From: Pseudonocardia endophytica
Lineage (GTDB): Bacteria; Actinomycetota; Actinomycetes; Mycobacteriales; Pseudonocardiaceae
Assembly (NCBI RefSeq): GCF_004339565.1
Contig: NZ_SMFZ01000002.1
Span: 620,001 to 684,000, forward strand
DNA: 64,000 nt
Direction: 5' to 3'
Shown: in pieces, positions 57,271 through 64,000 of the stretch
Position numbering within the stretch: position 1 is the stretch's first letter
How the letters are laid out: each line of letters begins with the position of its first letter
Notes under the pieces: generated by a model
Told to the model about the DNA's origin: nothing
What the model saw: only the letters and a program-made list of their open reading frames with translations
Databases searched by the model: none
Position numbers and translations under genes: made by a program

Positions 57271-57762
57271 TCAGGAGGCGGCCAGGACGAGCGTCTCGTC
57301 CCGGCAGCCGGAGAGGGTGCAGAGTCCGACCGTGCGGAACCGGGCGTCCAGCTGCGATGCCGGGACGGTGGCCACGAACGGCCACGACCCGGTGAATCGC
57401 TGCAGGTACCAGTAGCAGAACAGGTGGTCCGGTTCGTCCGGTCCGGTGACGAACGCCGGCCGGCCACCGAGATCGGAGATCCAGGCGGCGTAGGCGGTCG
57501 CGACCGTTGCGGGCGGGCGGGTCGCCCGCCGGGTGCTGAGCCAGTCCTCGGCCCGGCTGCGCCAGTCGCTCAGCGAGGTCGGGTGCAGGCCGGCACCGGG
57601 CAGTTCCCGGAGGTTCGCGGTGAACGTACCGATCGGGGCCCCGTCCGCGGTGAACGCGGTCGAGGCCAGGGTGAGCAGGGAGTGCGGGCCCGGGATCGGG
57701 CCGTCGGTGTGGATGTGGGTGGTCACGTAATGCGACAACCCCTCCACGAGGGTGGGGGGCAT
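57271..57762 (-). CDS. Degenerate DEDD exonuclease-like protein
   Basis: A 163-aa protein whose sequence tracks an actinobacterial 3'-5' exonuclease family (family text from memory, e.g. DIETDGPIPGPHSML). Here the first block is THIHTDGPIPGPHSLL, so both catalytic acids of motif I are His. The middle keeps GTFTANLRELPGA and YWYLQRFTG. The last motif, normally an LDIK-type Asp block, is replaced by ASQLDARFRTVG and the end is short. It is likely a catalytically dead relative. ATG 57760-57762 matches the family start; a longer open frame upstream is not homologous. A CAGGAT -10 lies five bases before it. Confidence 0.65.
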   Translation of the reverse strand: MPPTLVEGLSHYVTTHIHTDGPIPGPHSLLTLASTAFTADGAPIGTFTANLRELPGAGLHPTSLSDWRSRAEDWLSTRRATRPPATVATAYAAWISDLGGRPAFVTGPDEPDHLFCYWYLQRFTGSWPFVATVPASQLDARFRTVGLCTLSGCRDETLVLAAS

Positions 57763-58128
57763 GACGGATCCTGAGTCGTCGAAGGAGTCGATGACGTGCT
57801 CGCGGCGTGGCTGTGCCGACGTGACGAGCGGATCCGCGGCGCGGTCGTCCCGCGTGGCGGAATGAACCGGGCCCCGTGGATCGGACACACGGGTGGTCAC
57901 TGCGTCGCTGTGCAGTTGTTCAGTGCGGTGCGAGGCAGTGGTTCGTACCTGGCGATCGAGAACGGTAAGCGGCGGCCGGTCCCCCGTCAACGCGTTGTCC
58001 ACAGCCTGTGACACGTTGTGTGGACAGTGCCTGCGCGGTGCGTCACCGGATCGGGGTGTTCGTTACGCAGGGTGCGCAACAAGCTGCGCGACGTAACAAT
58101 GCGGGCGGCGATCGCGATCTCTGGGTTC
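57763..58128. promoter_or_regulatory. Divergent promoter region with two DnaA-box-like sites
   Basis: This 366-bp region separates two divergent genes. It has TTGTCCACA at 57995-58003 and an inverted CTGTCCACA at 58019-58027, the same two words found at 3470-3490. TAACAAT (58094-58100) could be a -10 for the nuclease gene. No other gene was supported. Confidence 0.35.
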
Positions 58129-58809
58129 ATGACCGGACGACACCGACTCCGCCGTCGGCGGGCCTGGCTGATCCCGGTCGCCGGAACCGCAGTCCTCCTC
58201 CTGCTCGGCGGCGGTGCGTACGCGACCGGCCTGCTGTCGGCCTCCGCTCCGACGCTCCCGGGGCAGACCGCCGCCGACGTATCGCCGCCGGGGCAGATGG
58301 ACCGGACCGCGACGGTCGTCGAGGTCGGGGAGGGCGACTCGTTCGTGATCGAGGGCGGCGGCGTCGTGCGGGTGCTCGCCGCGGACTCGTGCGAGATGCG
58401 CACCGACGCGGGCCCGGCCGCCCGCGACGACGCCGCGCGTGTGCTGGACGGCGCCACCGTCACGTTGCGGCGCGAGCCGTCCGGACGCGAGGACGTCGAC
58501 CGCGACGGCCGTCTGCTGCGCTACGTCGAGGTCCCCGGCGTCGGTGATCTCGGGTCGTACATGGTCCAGCGTGGACACACGGCCGCCTACCGGGGCTTCA
58601 ACGACGCGTCGCCGGCCTACCTGGACAGCCTGCGCGCGCTGGACCGCGACGGCCGCCGCTGCTACACGACGCTCCCGTCCGGACCCCCGAAGGTCGTCCA
58701 CGCCGACTGTGCCTCCGCGACGGCGGCCGGGGCCGCACCGCTCTACGCGGGCGACCCCGGCTACAGCCGTGAGCTCGACGGCGACGGCGACGGCGTCGCC
58801 TGCGAGTAG
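58129..58809 (+). CDS. Membrane-anchored thermonuclease-like nuclease with Excalibur domain
   Basis: A 226-aa exported nuclease: Arg-rich N-terminus, one membrane helix (about 13-33), a staphylococcal-nuclease domain and a C-terminal Excalibur calcium-binding motif (DGDGDGVACE). Nuclease active-site positions are kept: the Arg of VVRVLAADSCE, the Glu of SCEM (Glu43-like) and the Arg in DRDGRLLRY (Arg87-like). The likely Ca2+ Asp is in VGEGDSF. Start is uncertain: ATG 58129 was chosen, ATG 58099 is an in-frame alternative. It would degrade extracellular DNA or RNA. Confidence 0.85.
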   Translation: MTGRHRLRRRRAWLIPVAGTAVLLLLGGGAYATGLLSASAPTLPGQTAADVSPPGQMDRTATVVEVGEGDSFVIEGGGVVRVLAADSCEMRTDAGPAARDDAARVLDGATVTLRREPSGREDVDRDGRLLRYVEVPGVGDLGSYMVQRGHTAAYRGFNDASPAYLDSLRALDRDGRRCYTTLPSGPPKVVHADCASATAAGAAPLYAGDPGYSRELDGDGDGVACE

Positions 58810-58854
58810 CTCGAGGTGGGCAGTGCTTACGCGCGGCTCCGCTCCGCTGCGCGC

Positions 58855-60630
58855 TCAGTCCTTGATCTCGCAGATCACGGTGCCCTGCGAGATCGACGAC
58901 CCCTGCTCGGCGTTCAGGCCGGTCACGGTGCCGTCCTTCGTCGCCGTCACCGGGTTCTCCATCTTCATCGCCTCGAGCACGACGATCAGGTCGCCGGCCG
59001 AGACGGTGTCGCCGTCGGAGACCGCGACCTTGATGATCGTGCCCTGCATCGGCGCGGTGACCGCGTCGCCGGAGGCCTTCGCGCCGCCGCCGCGGGAGCC
59101 GCGCTTGCGCGGGGCGGCGGCCTTGGCCGCTCCGTTCCCGCCGCCACCGCCGAGCGCGAGGTCACCGGGCAGCGAGACCTCCAGCCGTCGTCCCCCGACC
59201 TCGACGACGACGGTCTGGCGTTCCGAGCTGTCCTCGTCCGCGCCCTCGCCGCCCTCGAACGGCGGGACGGTGTTGTCCCACTCGGTCTCGATCCACCGGG
59301 TGTGCACGGCGAAGTCGTCGCCGGTCTCTGCGGTGAACGCCGGGTCGCGGACCACGAGCCGGTGGAAGTCCAGCACCGTGGCCATGCCCTCGACCTGGAA
59401 CTCGTCGAGCGCGCGGCGCGAGCGCTCCAGCGCCTGACGGCGGTCGGCGCCGCGGACGATCAGCTTGGCCAGCAGCGAGTCGAACTGCCCGCCGATCACC
59501 GAGCCGTCCTCGACCCCGGCGTCCATCCGGACGCCCGGCCCGGACGGGTACCAGACCTTGGACACGGTGCCCGGCGCGGGCAGGAAGTTACGACCGGTGT
59601 CCTCGCCGTTGATCCGGAACTCGATCGCGTGGCCGCGCGGCTCCGGGTCGCCGTCGATCTCCAGCTCGCCGCCCTCGGCGATCACGAACTGCTGGCGCAC
59701 CAGGTCCAGCCCGGTCGTCTCCTCGGACACCGGGTGCTCGACCTGCAGCCGCGTGTTGACCTCGAGGAACGTGATCAGCCCGTCCTCGCCGACCAGGAAC
59801 TCGACGGTGCCGGCCCCGTAGTAGCCGGCCTCCTTGCAGATCGCCTTCGACGCGTCGTACAGCGTCGCCGTCTGCTCCTCGGTCAGGAACGGCGCCGGGG
59901 CCTCCTCGACGAGCTTCTGGAACCGGCGCTGCAGCGAGCAGTCCCGCGTCCCGACGACGACGACGTTGCCGTGCTGGTCGGCCAGCACCTGCGTCTCGAC
60001 GTGGCGGGGACGGTCCAGGTACCGCTCGACGAAGCACTCGCCTCGTCCGAACGCCGCGGTCGCCTCGCGGACCGCCGACTCGTACAGCTCGGCGATCTCG
60101 GACTCCTCGCGGGCGACCTTCATGCCGCGGCCGCCGCCGCCGAACGCCGCCTTGATGGCGACCGGCAGGCCGTTCTCCTTCGCGAACTCGATCACCTCGT
60201 CCGCGCCGGACACCGGATCGTTCGTGCCGGGCACGAGCGGCGCGCCGGCGCGGGTGGCGATGTGCCGGGCGGTGACCTTGTCGCCGAGGTCGCGGATCGA
60301 CTGCGGCGACGGGCCGATCCAGATGATCCCGGCGTCGATCACGGCCTGCGCGAAGTCGGCGTTCTCGGACAGGAAGCCGTAGCCCGGGTGGATCGAGTCG
60401 GCGCCCGCCTGCTTGGCGGCGCCGATGACCTTGTCGAAGTCGAGGTAGGAGTCGGCGGCGGTGGAGCCGCCCAACGCGAACGCCTCGTCGGCCAGCCGGA
60501 CGAACATCGCGTCGCGATCGGGGTCCGCGTACACCGCGACGCTGGCGAGGCCCGCGTCCTTGGCGGCGCGGATCACCCGGACGGCGATCTCTCCGCGGTT
60601 GGCGACGAGGACCTTGCTCAGTGCGGGCAC
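58855..60630 (-). CDS. accA3: Biotin carboxylase / biotin carrier subunit of acyl-CoA carboxylase (AccA3)
   Basis: Carboxylates biotin with ATP and bicarbonate for acetyl-, propionyl- and long-chain acyl-CoA carboxylases, feeding fatty acid and mycolate-type lipid synthesis. 591 aa: ATP-grasp biotin carboxylase (about 1-450; KAAFGGGGRGMKVAREE, and EVNTRLQVEHPVSE at about 290), an Ala/Gly-rich linker, and a biotinyl domain with EAMKMEN and target Lys556. GTG 60628-60630. The beta subunit (accD) is not in the window. Same strand as DUF692 enzyme 131 bp upstream. Confidence 0.97.
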   Translation of the reverse strand: MPALSKVLVANRGEIAVRVIRAAKDAGLASVAVYADPDRDAMFVRLADEAFALGGSTAADSYLDFDKVIGAAKQAGADSIHPGYGFLSENADFAQAVIDAGIIWIGPSPQSIRDLGDKVTARHIATRAGAPLVPGTNDPVSGADEVIEFAKENGLPVAIKAAFGGGGRGMKVAREESEIAELYESAVREATAAFGRGECFVERYLDRPRHVETQVLADQHGNVVVVGTRDCSLQRRFQKLVEEAPAPFLTEEQTATLYDASKAICKEAGYYGAGTVEFLVGEDGLITFLEVNTRLQVEHPVSEETTGLDLVRQQFVIAEGGELEIDGDPEPRGHAIEFRINGEDTGRNFLPAPGTVSKVWYPSGPGVRMDAGVEDGSVIGGQFDSLLAKLIVRGADRRQALERSRRALDEFQVEGMATVLDFHRLVVRDPAFTAETGDDFAVHTRWIETEWDNTVPPFEGGEGADEDSSERQTVVVEVGGRRLEVSLPGDLALGGGGGNGAAKAAAPRKRGSRGGGAKASGDAVTAPMQGTIIKVAVSDGDTVSAGDLIVVLEAMKMENPVTATKDGTVTGLNAEQGSSISQGTVICEIKD

Positions 60631-60761
60631 GGTGGAACTCTCCTCGTGGTCGTGTCGCCGGCCCGGTGCACCGGCGCAGGGTTACCGGGCAGTCTAGGAG
60701 TGGTGGATCGAGAAGTTCCCGATGGGAGATGTGGTAAAGGCAACGCCGGGGGAGGCGAGCG

Positions 60762-62177
60762 TCACGACCGGGCGAGCCGCCGGCGTGCCGCGGCGACCAG
60801 CCGGGCACGCCGCGTGGGCGGGGTGCGCCCGTCGTAGCGCAGCGTGGCCTCCCGTTCGTCCAGCTCCGCGACGGCTCCGGCCGGCAGCTCCCCGCGCCCG
60901 CGCAGCTCCCGCGCGAGGTCCCAACCCTCCCGCAGAGCGTCGGTCGGTGGGATGCCGGCGAACCGGTCCGCGAACGTCCGCTGCCAACCGTCGCCCAGCG
61001 CAGCGGCGAGCCGCGGCCACTCCTTCGCCGCCAGTCCGGCGCGCTTGCGCAGCAGCGCGGCCCGGGTCGCGGCGAGCCGTCGGGCGTCGACACCGTCCGG
61101 ATCCGGACCGTCCGCGACCAGGGCGTCCACGAGCGCGGCCTGCCGCCCGGCCGTGTCGGCCGACTCGCTCACGGTGCCGGTGTGCGGGGCCGCGCACCCC
61201 TTCTCGGCGTGTCGCACCGGTTGCGACGGGTGCGGCACGCCGGTAGGGGGTGCGGCACCGGCGGGTGGGGTGCGGCGGGACACCGGAGCAGGGCGGTCGG
61301 TTTGGGAAGCGGCGCGGTCCGTCGGCGGCGCGGTGCGGTCGGCCGGGGACGCAGGGCGGTCGGCCGGGGGCGGGGCGTGCCCGGCGACCCGGGCGATGGC
61401 GGCCAGTTCCGCCCGCAGCTCGGCGGCGGGCGGGTAGCGCCCGTCCCGCTCCAGCATTACCGGCAGCCCGGGGTGCCGGTCCACGACGTGCGCGAGCAGG
61501 TCGAGCACCTCGTCCGGCGTCGGGTCGGTGTGCGTGTCGTGGTAGAAGCCGTCGTGGTCGGCGCCGCCCGCGACATGGCAGTACGCGACCCGGTCCAGGG
61601 GCAGCGCGTCGAGCACCTCCCGCGGGTCACGGCCCCGGTTGCGGGCGTTCGCGTGCACGTTCGCGACGTCGAGCAGCAGCAGCGCGCCGGTCCGGTCGAG
61701 CAGGCGGGTGAGGAACCCGGCCTCGTCGAACTCGTCCTCCGGCCAGTCGAACAGGGCCGCGATCGGTTCGACGGCGATCGGCACGTCGACCTCGGTGCGC
61801 ACCCGCGCGATGTTCGCCGCGAGCACGTCGAGCGCATCCCGGGTGCGCGGCAGCGGCAACAGGTGCCCGGCCTCCCGCCCACCGGCCCGGACGAACGACA
61901 CGTGCTCGCTGACCAGCGGCGCGTCCACGGCCTCCGCGCAGGCGGCCAGGTGCGAGACCCGCCGGCCGTCCACCGGTTCCGTGCCGCCGAGCGACAGCCG
62001 CACCCCGTGCGGGATCACCGCTCCGCGACGGGCGTGCCCCAGCAGCGGGGCGGGCAGGTCGTCCGGACGCACCGACTCGGCGATCACCTCGACGAACCCG
62101 AGCTCGTCGGCGGCATCCAGCACGGCGGCGATCTCCGGCCGCCAGCCTGCGCCCGTCCCGTGCGGTCCGTCGGCCAT
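60762..62177 (-). CDS. DUF692 / MNIO-family metalloenzyme with C-terminal extra domain
   Basis: A 471-aa protein. Residues about 1-275 are a DUF692 TIM barrel, a family now called multinuclear iron oxidative (MNIO) enzymes, which modify Cys residues of RiPP peptides (MbnB, TglH). Metal-binding blocks are present: IPHGVRLSLGG, VSEHVSF, VEPIAALFDW, LLDVANVHANARN, YCHVAGGADHDGFYHDTHTD and MLERDGRYPP. Residues about 285-345 are a linker of 7-residue repeats (PADRPAS, PADRTAP, PTDRAAS, QTDRPAP). The last 120 residues are an Arg-rich helical domain. GGAGGGGTGACG precedes ATG 62175-62177. The upstream neighbour is the Cys-tailed membrane protein. Confidence 0.88.
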   Translation of the reverse strand: MADGPHGTGAGWRPEIAAVLDAADELGFVEVIAESVRPDDLPAPLLGHARRGAVIPHGVRLSLGGTEPVDGRRVSHLAACAEAVDAPLVSEHVSFVRAGGREAGHLLPLPRTRDALDVLAANIARVRTEVDVPIAVEPIAALFDWPEDEFDEAGFLTRLLDRTGALLLLDVANVHANARNRGRDPREVLDALPLDRVAYCHVAGGADHDGFYHDTHTDPTPDEVLDLLAHVVDRHPGLPVMLERDGRYPPAAELRAELAAIARVAGHAPPPADRPASPADRTAPPTDRAASQTDRPAPVSRRTPPAGAAPPTGVPHPSQPVRHAEKGCAAPHTGTVSESADTAGRQAALVDALVADGPDPDGVDARRLAATRAALLRKRAGLAAKEWPRLAAALGDGWQRTFADRFAGIPPTDALREGWDLARELRGRGELPAGAVAELDEREATLRYDGRTPPTRRARLVAAARRRLARS

Positions 62178-62311
62178 CGTCACCCCTCCCTGGCCACACC
62201 GACGCCGGTACACGCCGACGCCGAGATGCACCGGTGCCCCCGCGGCTGGGCACCGGAGTCGGATCGGGTGCGGACCGCGGGAGCACCGCCCCCCATCGGT
62301 ACCGGTCGGGC

Positions 62312-63226
62312 TCAGCCGCCGCAGCCCCCTCCACCACAGCCGCCGCCACCACAACCGCCACCGCCGCCTCCGTCGCCGCCGCCCCCACCGCCGTCGCCGG
62401 AGAAGAACCCGCCGCCACCGCCACCCATCGCCGCGCTCTTCTGCGCTTCCAGTTCCTCGGCGAACGCCGGCTGGGCGGCCAGCAGCGCGCCGACGCCGAA
62501 CACGCCGACCGACAGCGCCGCGCCGCCCGCGCCGACCGCACCCCAGTCCGGTCGCATCGACGGCGAGAGCGCCGTGTGCCGCTGACGCTGCGCCGCGAGC
62601 GCCGTGTCACCGGCCGCCGTCCGGAGCGGGACCCGGGCGAACAGGATCAGCGTCGCGCCAGCCACCACGAACAGCAGGAACGACAGGAAGCCGACCGGGC
62701 GCCCGTTGGAGACGCCCGCGATCGCCCGGACGATGCCGAACGCCAGCACCGCGAGCATCAGGAACGCCGGCCGCCGGTAGGACCGTCGCTGCTCCTCGGT
62801 CAGGTACAGCCCGGCGCGCTCCAGCCGGTCCCGGATCTCGGCCAGTGCCGCCGCCACCCGGGGTTCGACGGGCAGTGTGCGCCTCGGCGTCGGCCGCGCG
62901 GCCGCACCGTGGATCGCGTTCTGCAGCGGACTGGCCTGTCGCGCCGTGCCGACCGAGTGCACGATGCCGACCGCGGACGGCCCGGACGTCGCGATGCTGC
63001 CCTCGACGTGCATGGACGACAGCGCCGCGTACACGGCGAGGTCCGGCCCGCCGTTCAGGTACGCGACGTCCTCCGGGCGCGACTGCAGACCGTCGGCGCT
63101 CACCGGGCGTCCGGACCGCAACGAACGCCGGATGGAGATCGCCACCCCCAGTACGACGACCGCCAGCACGATGTAGATCACCAGGAACGTGGAACCGGAG
63201 ATCCCCCAGGTCTCGTTCGGACCCAT
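62312..63226 (-). CDS. TIGR04222-type membrane protein with Cys-Gly tail
   Basis: A 304-aa protein with four predicted helices (about 12-32, 153-172, 177-197, 235-251). The middle matches TIGR04222-type membrane proteins (AYLNGGPDLAVYAAL, RVAAALAEIRDRLERAGL). The last 37 residues are Gly-rich and end in CGGGGCGGGGCGG: Cys292, Cys297 and Cys302 at exact 5-residue spacing. These are the only cysteines in the protein. By charge distribution the tail is predicted outside. ATG 63224-63226 chosen; GTG 63235 and 63232 are alternatives. The DUF692 gene follows 134 bp downstream on the same strand. Confidence 0.82.
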   Translation of the reverse strand: MGPNETWGISGSTFLVIYIVLAVVVLGVAISIRRSLRSGRPVSADGLQSRPEDVAYLNGGPDLAVYAALSSMHVEGSIATSGPSAVGIVHSVGTARQASPLQNAIHGAAARPTPRRTLPVEPRVAAALAEIRDRLERAGLYLTEEQRRSYRRPAFLMLAVLAFGIVRAIAGVSNGRPVGFLSFLLFVVAGATLILFARVPLRTAAGDTALAAQRQRHTALSPSMRPDWGAVGAGGAALSVGVFGVGALLAAQPAFAEELEAQKSAAMGGGGGGFFSGDGGGGGGDGGGGGGCGGGGCGGGGCGG

Positions 63227-63334
63227 CCCCACCACCCCGTTTCGTGTCGTGTGTTCGACAGATCACAGTGTGCGGCGTCCGCGACGGGAGGGCTCCCGTG
63301 CTTGAGGCAACCTTAGGGTTCGCGGTACCCGGTC

Positions 63335-63772
63335 TCAGGCCGCGATCTCGCGCCGGACCTGGTTCTTGATCCGGGCGAGCATCGCCGCGATGCCGCGCAG
63401 CCGCAGCGGGCTCACGGCCTCGGCGAGCCCGAGGTCGGTGTAGAAGTCGTCCGGCACGTCGAGCACGGTCTGCGCGGGCTCGCCGTCCAGCCCGGTCCAC
63501 ATGATCCCGGCGAACCCGCGGGTCGTCGGCGCCTCCTTCGGTGCCGAGAAGAACAGGTGCACCGGGCGCCCGTCCCCGTCGCCGACCTCGACCTTGAGGA
63601 ACAGCGGGGACTGGCACTCGTGCACCTGCTCCATCGAGTCCGCCGCGTCGGCGTAGCGCTCCGGCAGGTCGGGCAGCTCCTGGGACAGCTCGAGCAGCAG
63701 CTGCAGCCGGTCCTTGGGCCCGACCGACGAGAAGTCGTCGACGATCTCGGCGAGCTGCGGAGGGAGACTCAC
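63335..63772 (-). CDS. sufE: SufE-type sulfur acceptor
   Basis: A 145-aa SufE-family protein that takes persulfide sulfur from a cysteine desulfurase. The sulfur-carrying Cys is C53 in HECQSPLFL, and the family block SAPKEAPTTRGFAGIM is intact. Length matches Rv3284 (about 143). GTG 63770-63772 overlaps the sseA stop (GTGA), so sulfurtransferase and SufE are made together. Confidence 0.92.
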   Translation of the reverse strand: MSLPPQLAEIVDDFSSVGPKDRLQLLLELSQELPDLPERYADAADSMEQVHECQSPLFLKVEVGDGDGRPVHLFFSAPKEAPTTRGFAGIMWTGLDGEPAQTVLDVPDDFYTDLGLAEAVSPLRLRGIAAMLARIKNQVRREIAA

Positions 63773-64000
63773 GCGGACCCGCGCTCCTCGCCCTGCACGA
63801 TCGGCACGCGCACGGCGTTGCCCCACTCCGTCCACGAGCCGTCGTAGTTCCGGACGGTGTCGAAGCCGAGCAGGTGCGTCAGCACGAACCACGTGTGGCT
63901 GGAGCGCTCACCGATCCGGCAGTAGGCGACGACGTCGTCGGACGGCGAGAGCCCCTGCTCCTGCTCGTAGATGGCCGAGAGCTCGGCGCGCGGTTTGAAC
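63769..64000 (-). CDS. sseA: Sulfurtransferase (rhodanese), C-terminal part
   Basis: The last 77 residues of a rhodanese-family sulfurtransferase cut by the right edge. The active-site loop is AYCRIGERSSHTW, with the persulfide Cys, followed by LTHLLGFDTVRNYDGSWTEWG, matching SseA-type enzymes (Rv3283). No start is in the window. It overlaps sufE by 4 bp, so the two form a sulfur-transfer pair. Confidence 0.92.
   Translation of the reverse strand, partial: FKPRAELSAIYEQEQGLSPSDDVVAYCRIGERSSHTWFVLTHLLGFDTVRNYDGSWTEWGNAVRVPIVQGEERGSA

Overview
The window looks like a chromosomal core segment of a very GC-rich actinomycete, most likely in or near Pseudonocardiaceae (Pseudonocardia-like). The evidence is almost universal G/C in third codon positions, many GTG starts, a probable imuB plus dnaE2 (SOS mutasome), fbiC for coenzyme F420, monomeric isocitrate dehydrogenase, an accA3-type biotin carboxylase, and an EspG/PPE/small-substrate type VII secretion cassette. 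From memory of the Mycobacterium tuberculosis map, the right half follows the order of Rv3283 to Rv3315c (sseA, sufE, accA3, lpdA, Rv3304, amidohydrolase, punA, pmmB, upp, Rv3311, add, deoA, cdd), with trpS, a YihY protein and a D,D-carboxypeptidase beyond it. I saw no tRNA, rRNA, insertion sequence, prophage or CRISPR array.

Layout. 1-7.2 kb: imuB-like gene (N-terminus carrying an in-frame 24-bp minisatellite), a secreted M28 peptidase, and dnaE2 behind a LexA-type SOS box. 7.2-19.2 kb: acetate transporter, DUF3017, AhpD-like and DUF2252 proteins, monomeric IDH, SH3 protein, exonuclease III coupled to a pseudokinase, YbaK deacylase, fbiC and a 60-aa protein. 19.3-23.8 kb: acyl-CoA ligase and carotenoid-cleavage-type oxygenase, divergent from a regulator made of two HxlR modules. 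23.8-34.9 kb: trpS, yihY, dac, then a nucleoside import and salvage operon (BMP lipoprotein, ATPase, two permeases, cdd, deoA). 35-44.2 kb: murJ, a coiled-coil protein, add, an Rv3311-like protein, and a haloalkane-dehalogenase-like/phosphoesterase pair. 44.2-50.2 kb: upp facing a minus-strand kinase-punA-pmmB-flavodoxin-SRPBCC series. 50.4-53.8 kb: M20 hydrolase, gamma-glutamylcyclotransferase-like protein, lpdA. 53.8-57.1 kb: the type VII cassette. 57.2-64 kb: degenerate exonuclease-like protein, secreted nuclease, accA3, a DUF692 (MNIO) enzyme next to a membrane protein whose only cysteines lie in a Cys-Gly tail, sufE, and the end of sseA.

How the genes fit together. The nucleoside theme runs through the middle: imported nucleosides would be deaminated (cdd, add), phosphorolysed (deoA, punA), and the bases and sugars salvaged (upp, pmmB as possible pentose-phosphate mutase). 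The most novel-looking candidate is the DUF692 enzyme and its Cys-Gly-tailed neighbour at 60.8-63.2 kb, which resembles an MNIO enzyme with a membrane-anchored substrate. Other notable signals are a perfect 23-bp palindromic intergenic repeat with a second imperfect copy, a 13-nt Shine-Dalgarno match, at least fifteen promoter/start pairs typical of leaderless mRNAs, and two proteins that appear to have lost their catalytic residues (pseudokinase, DEDD exonuclease-like).
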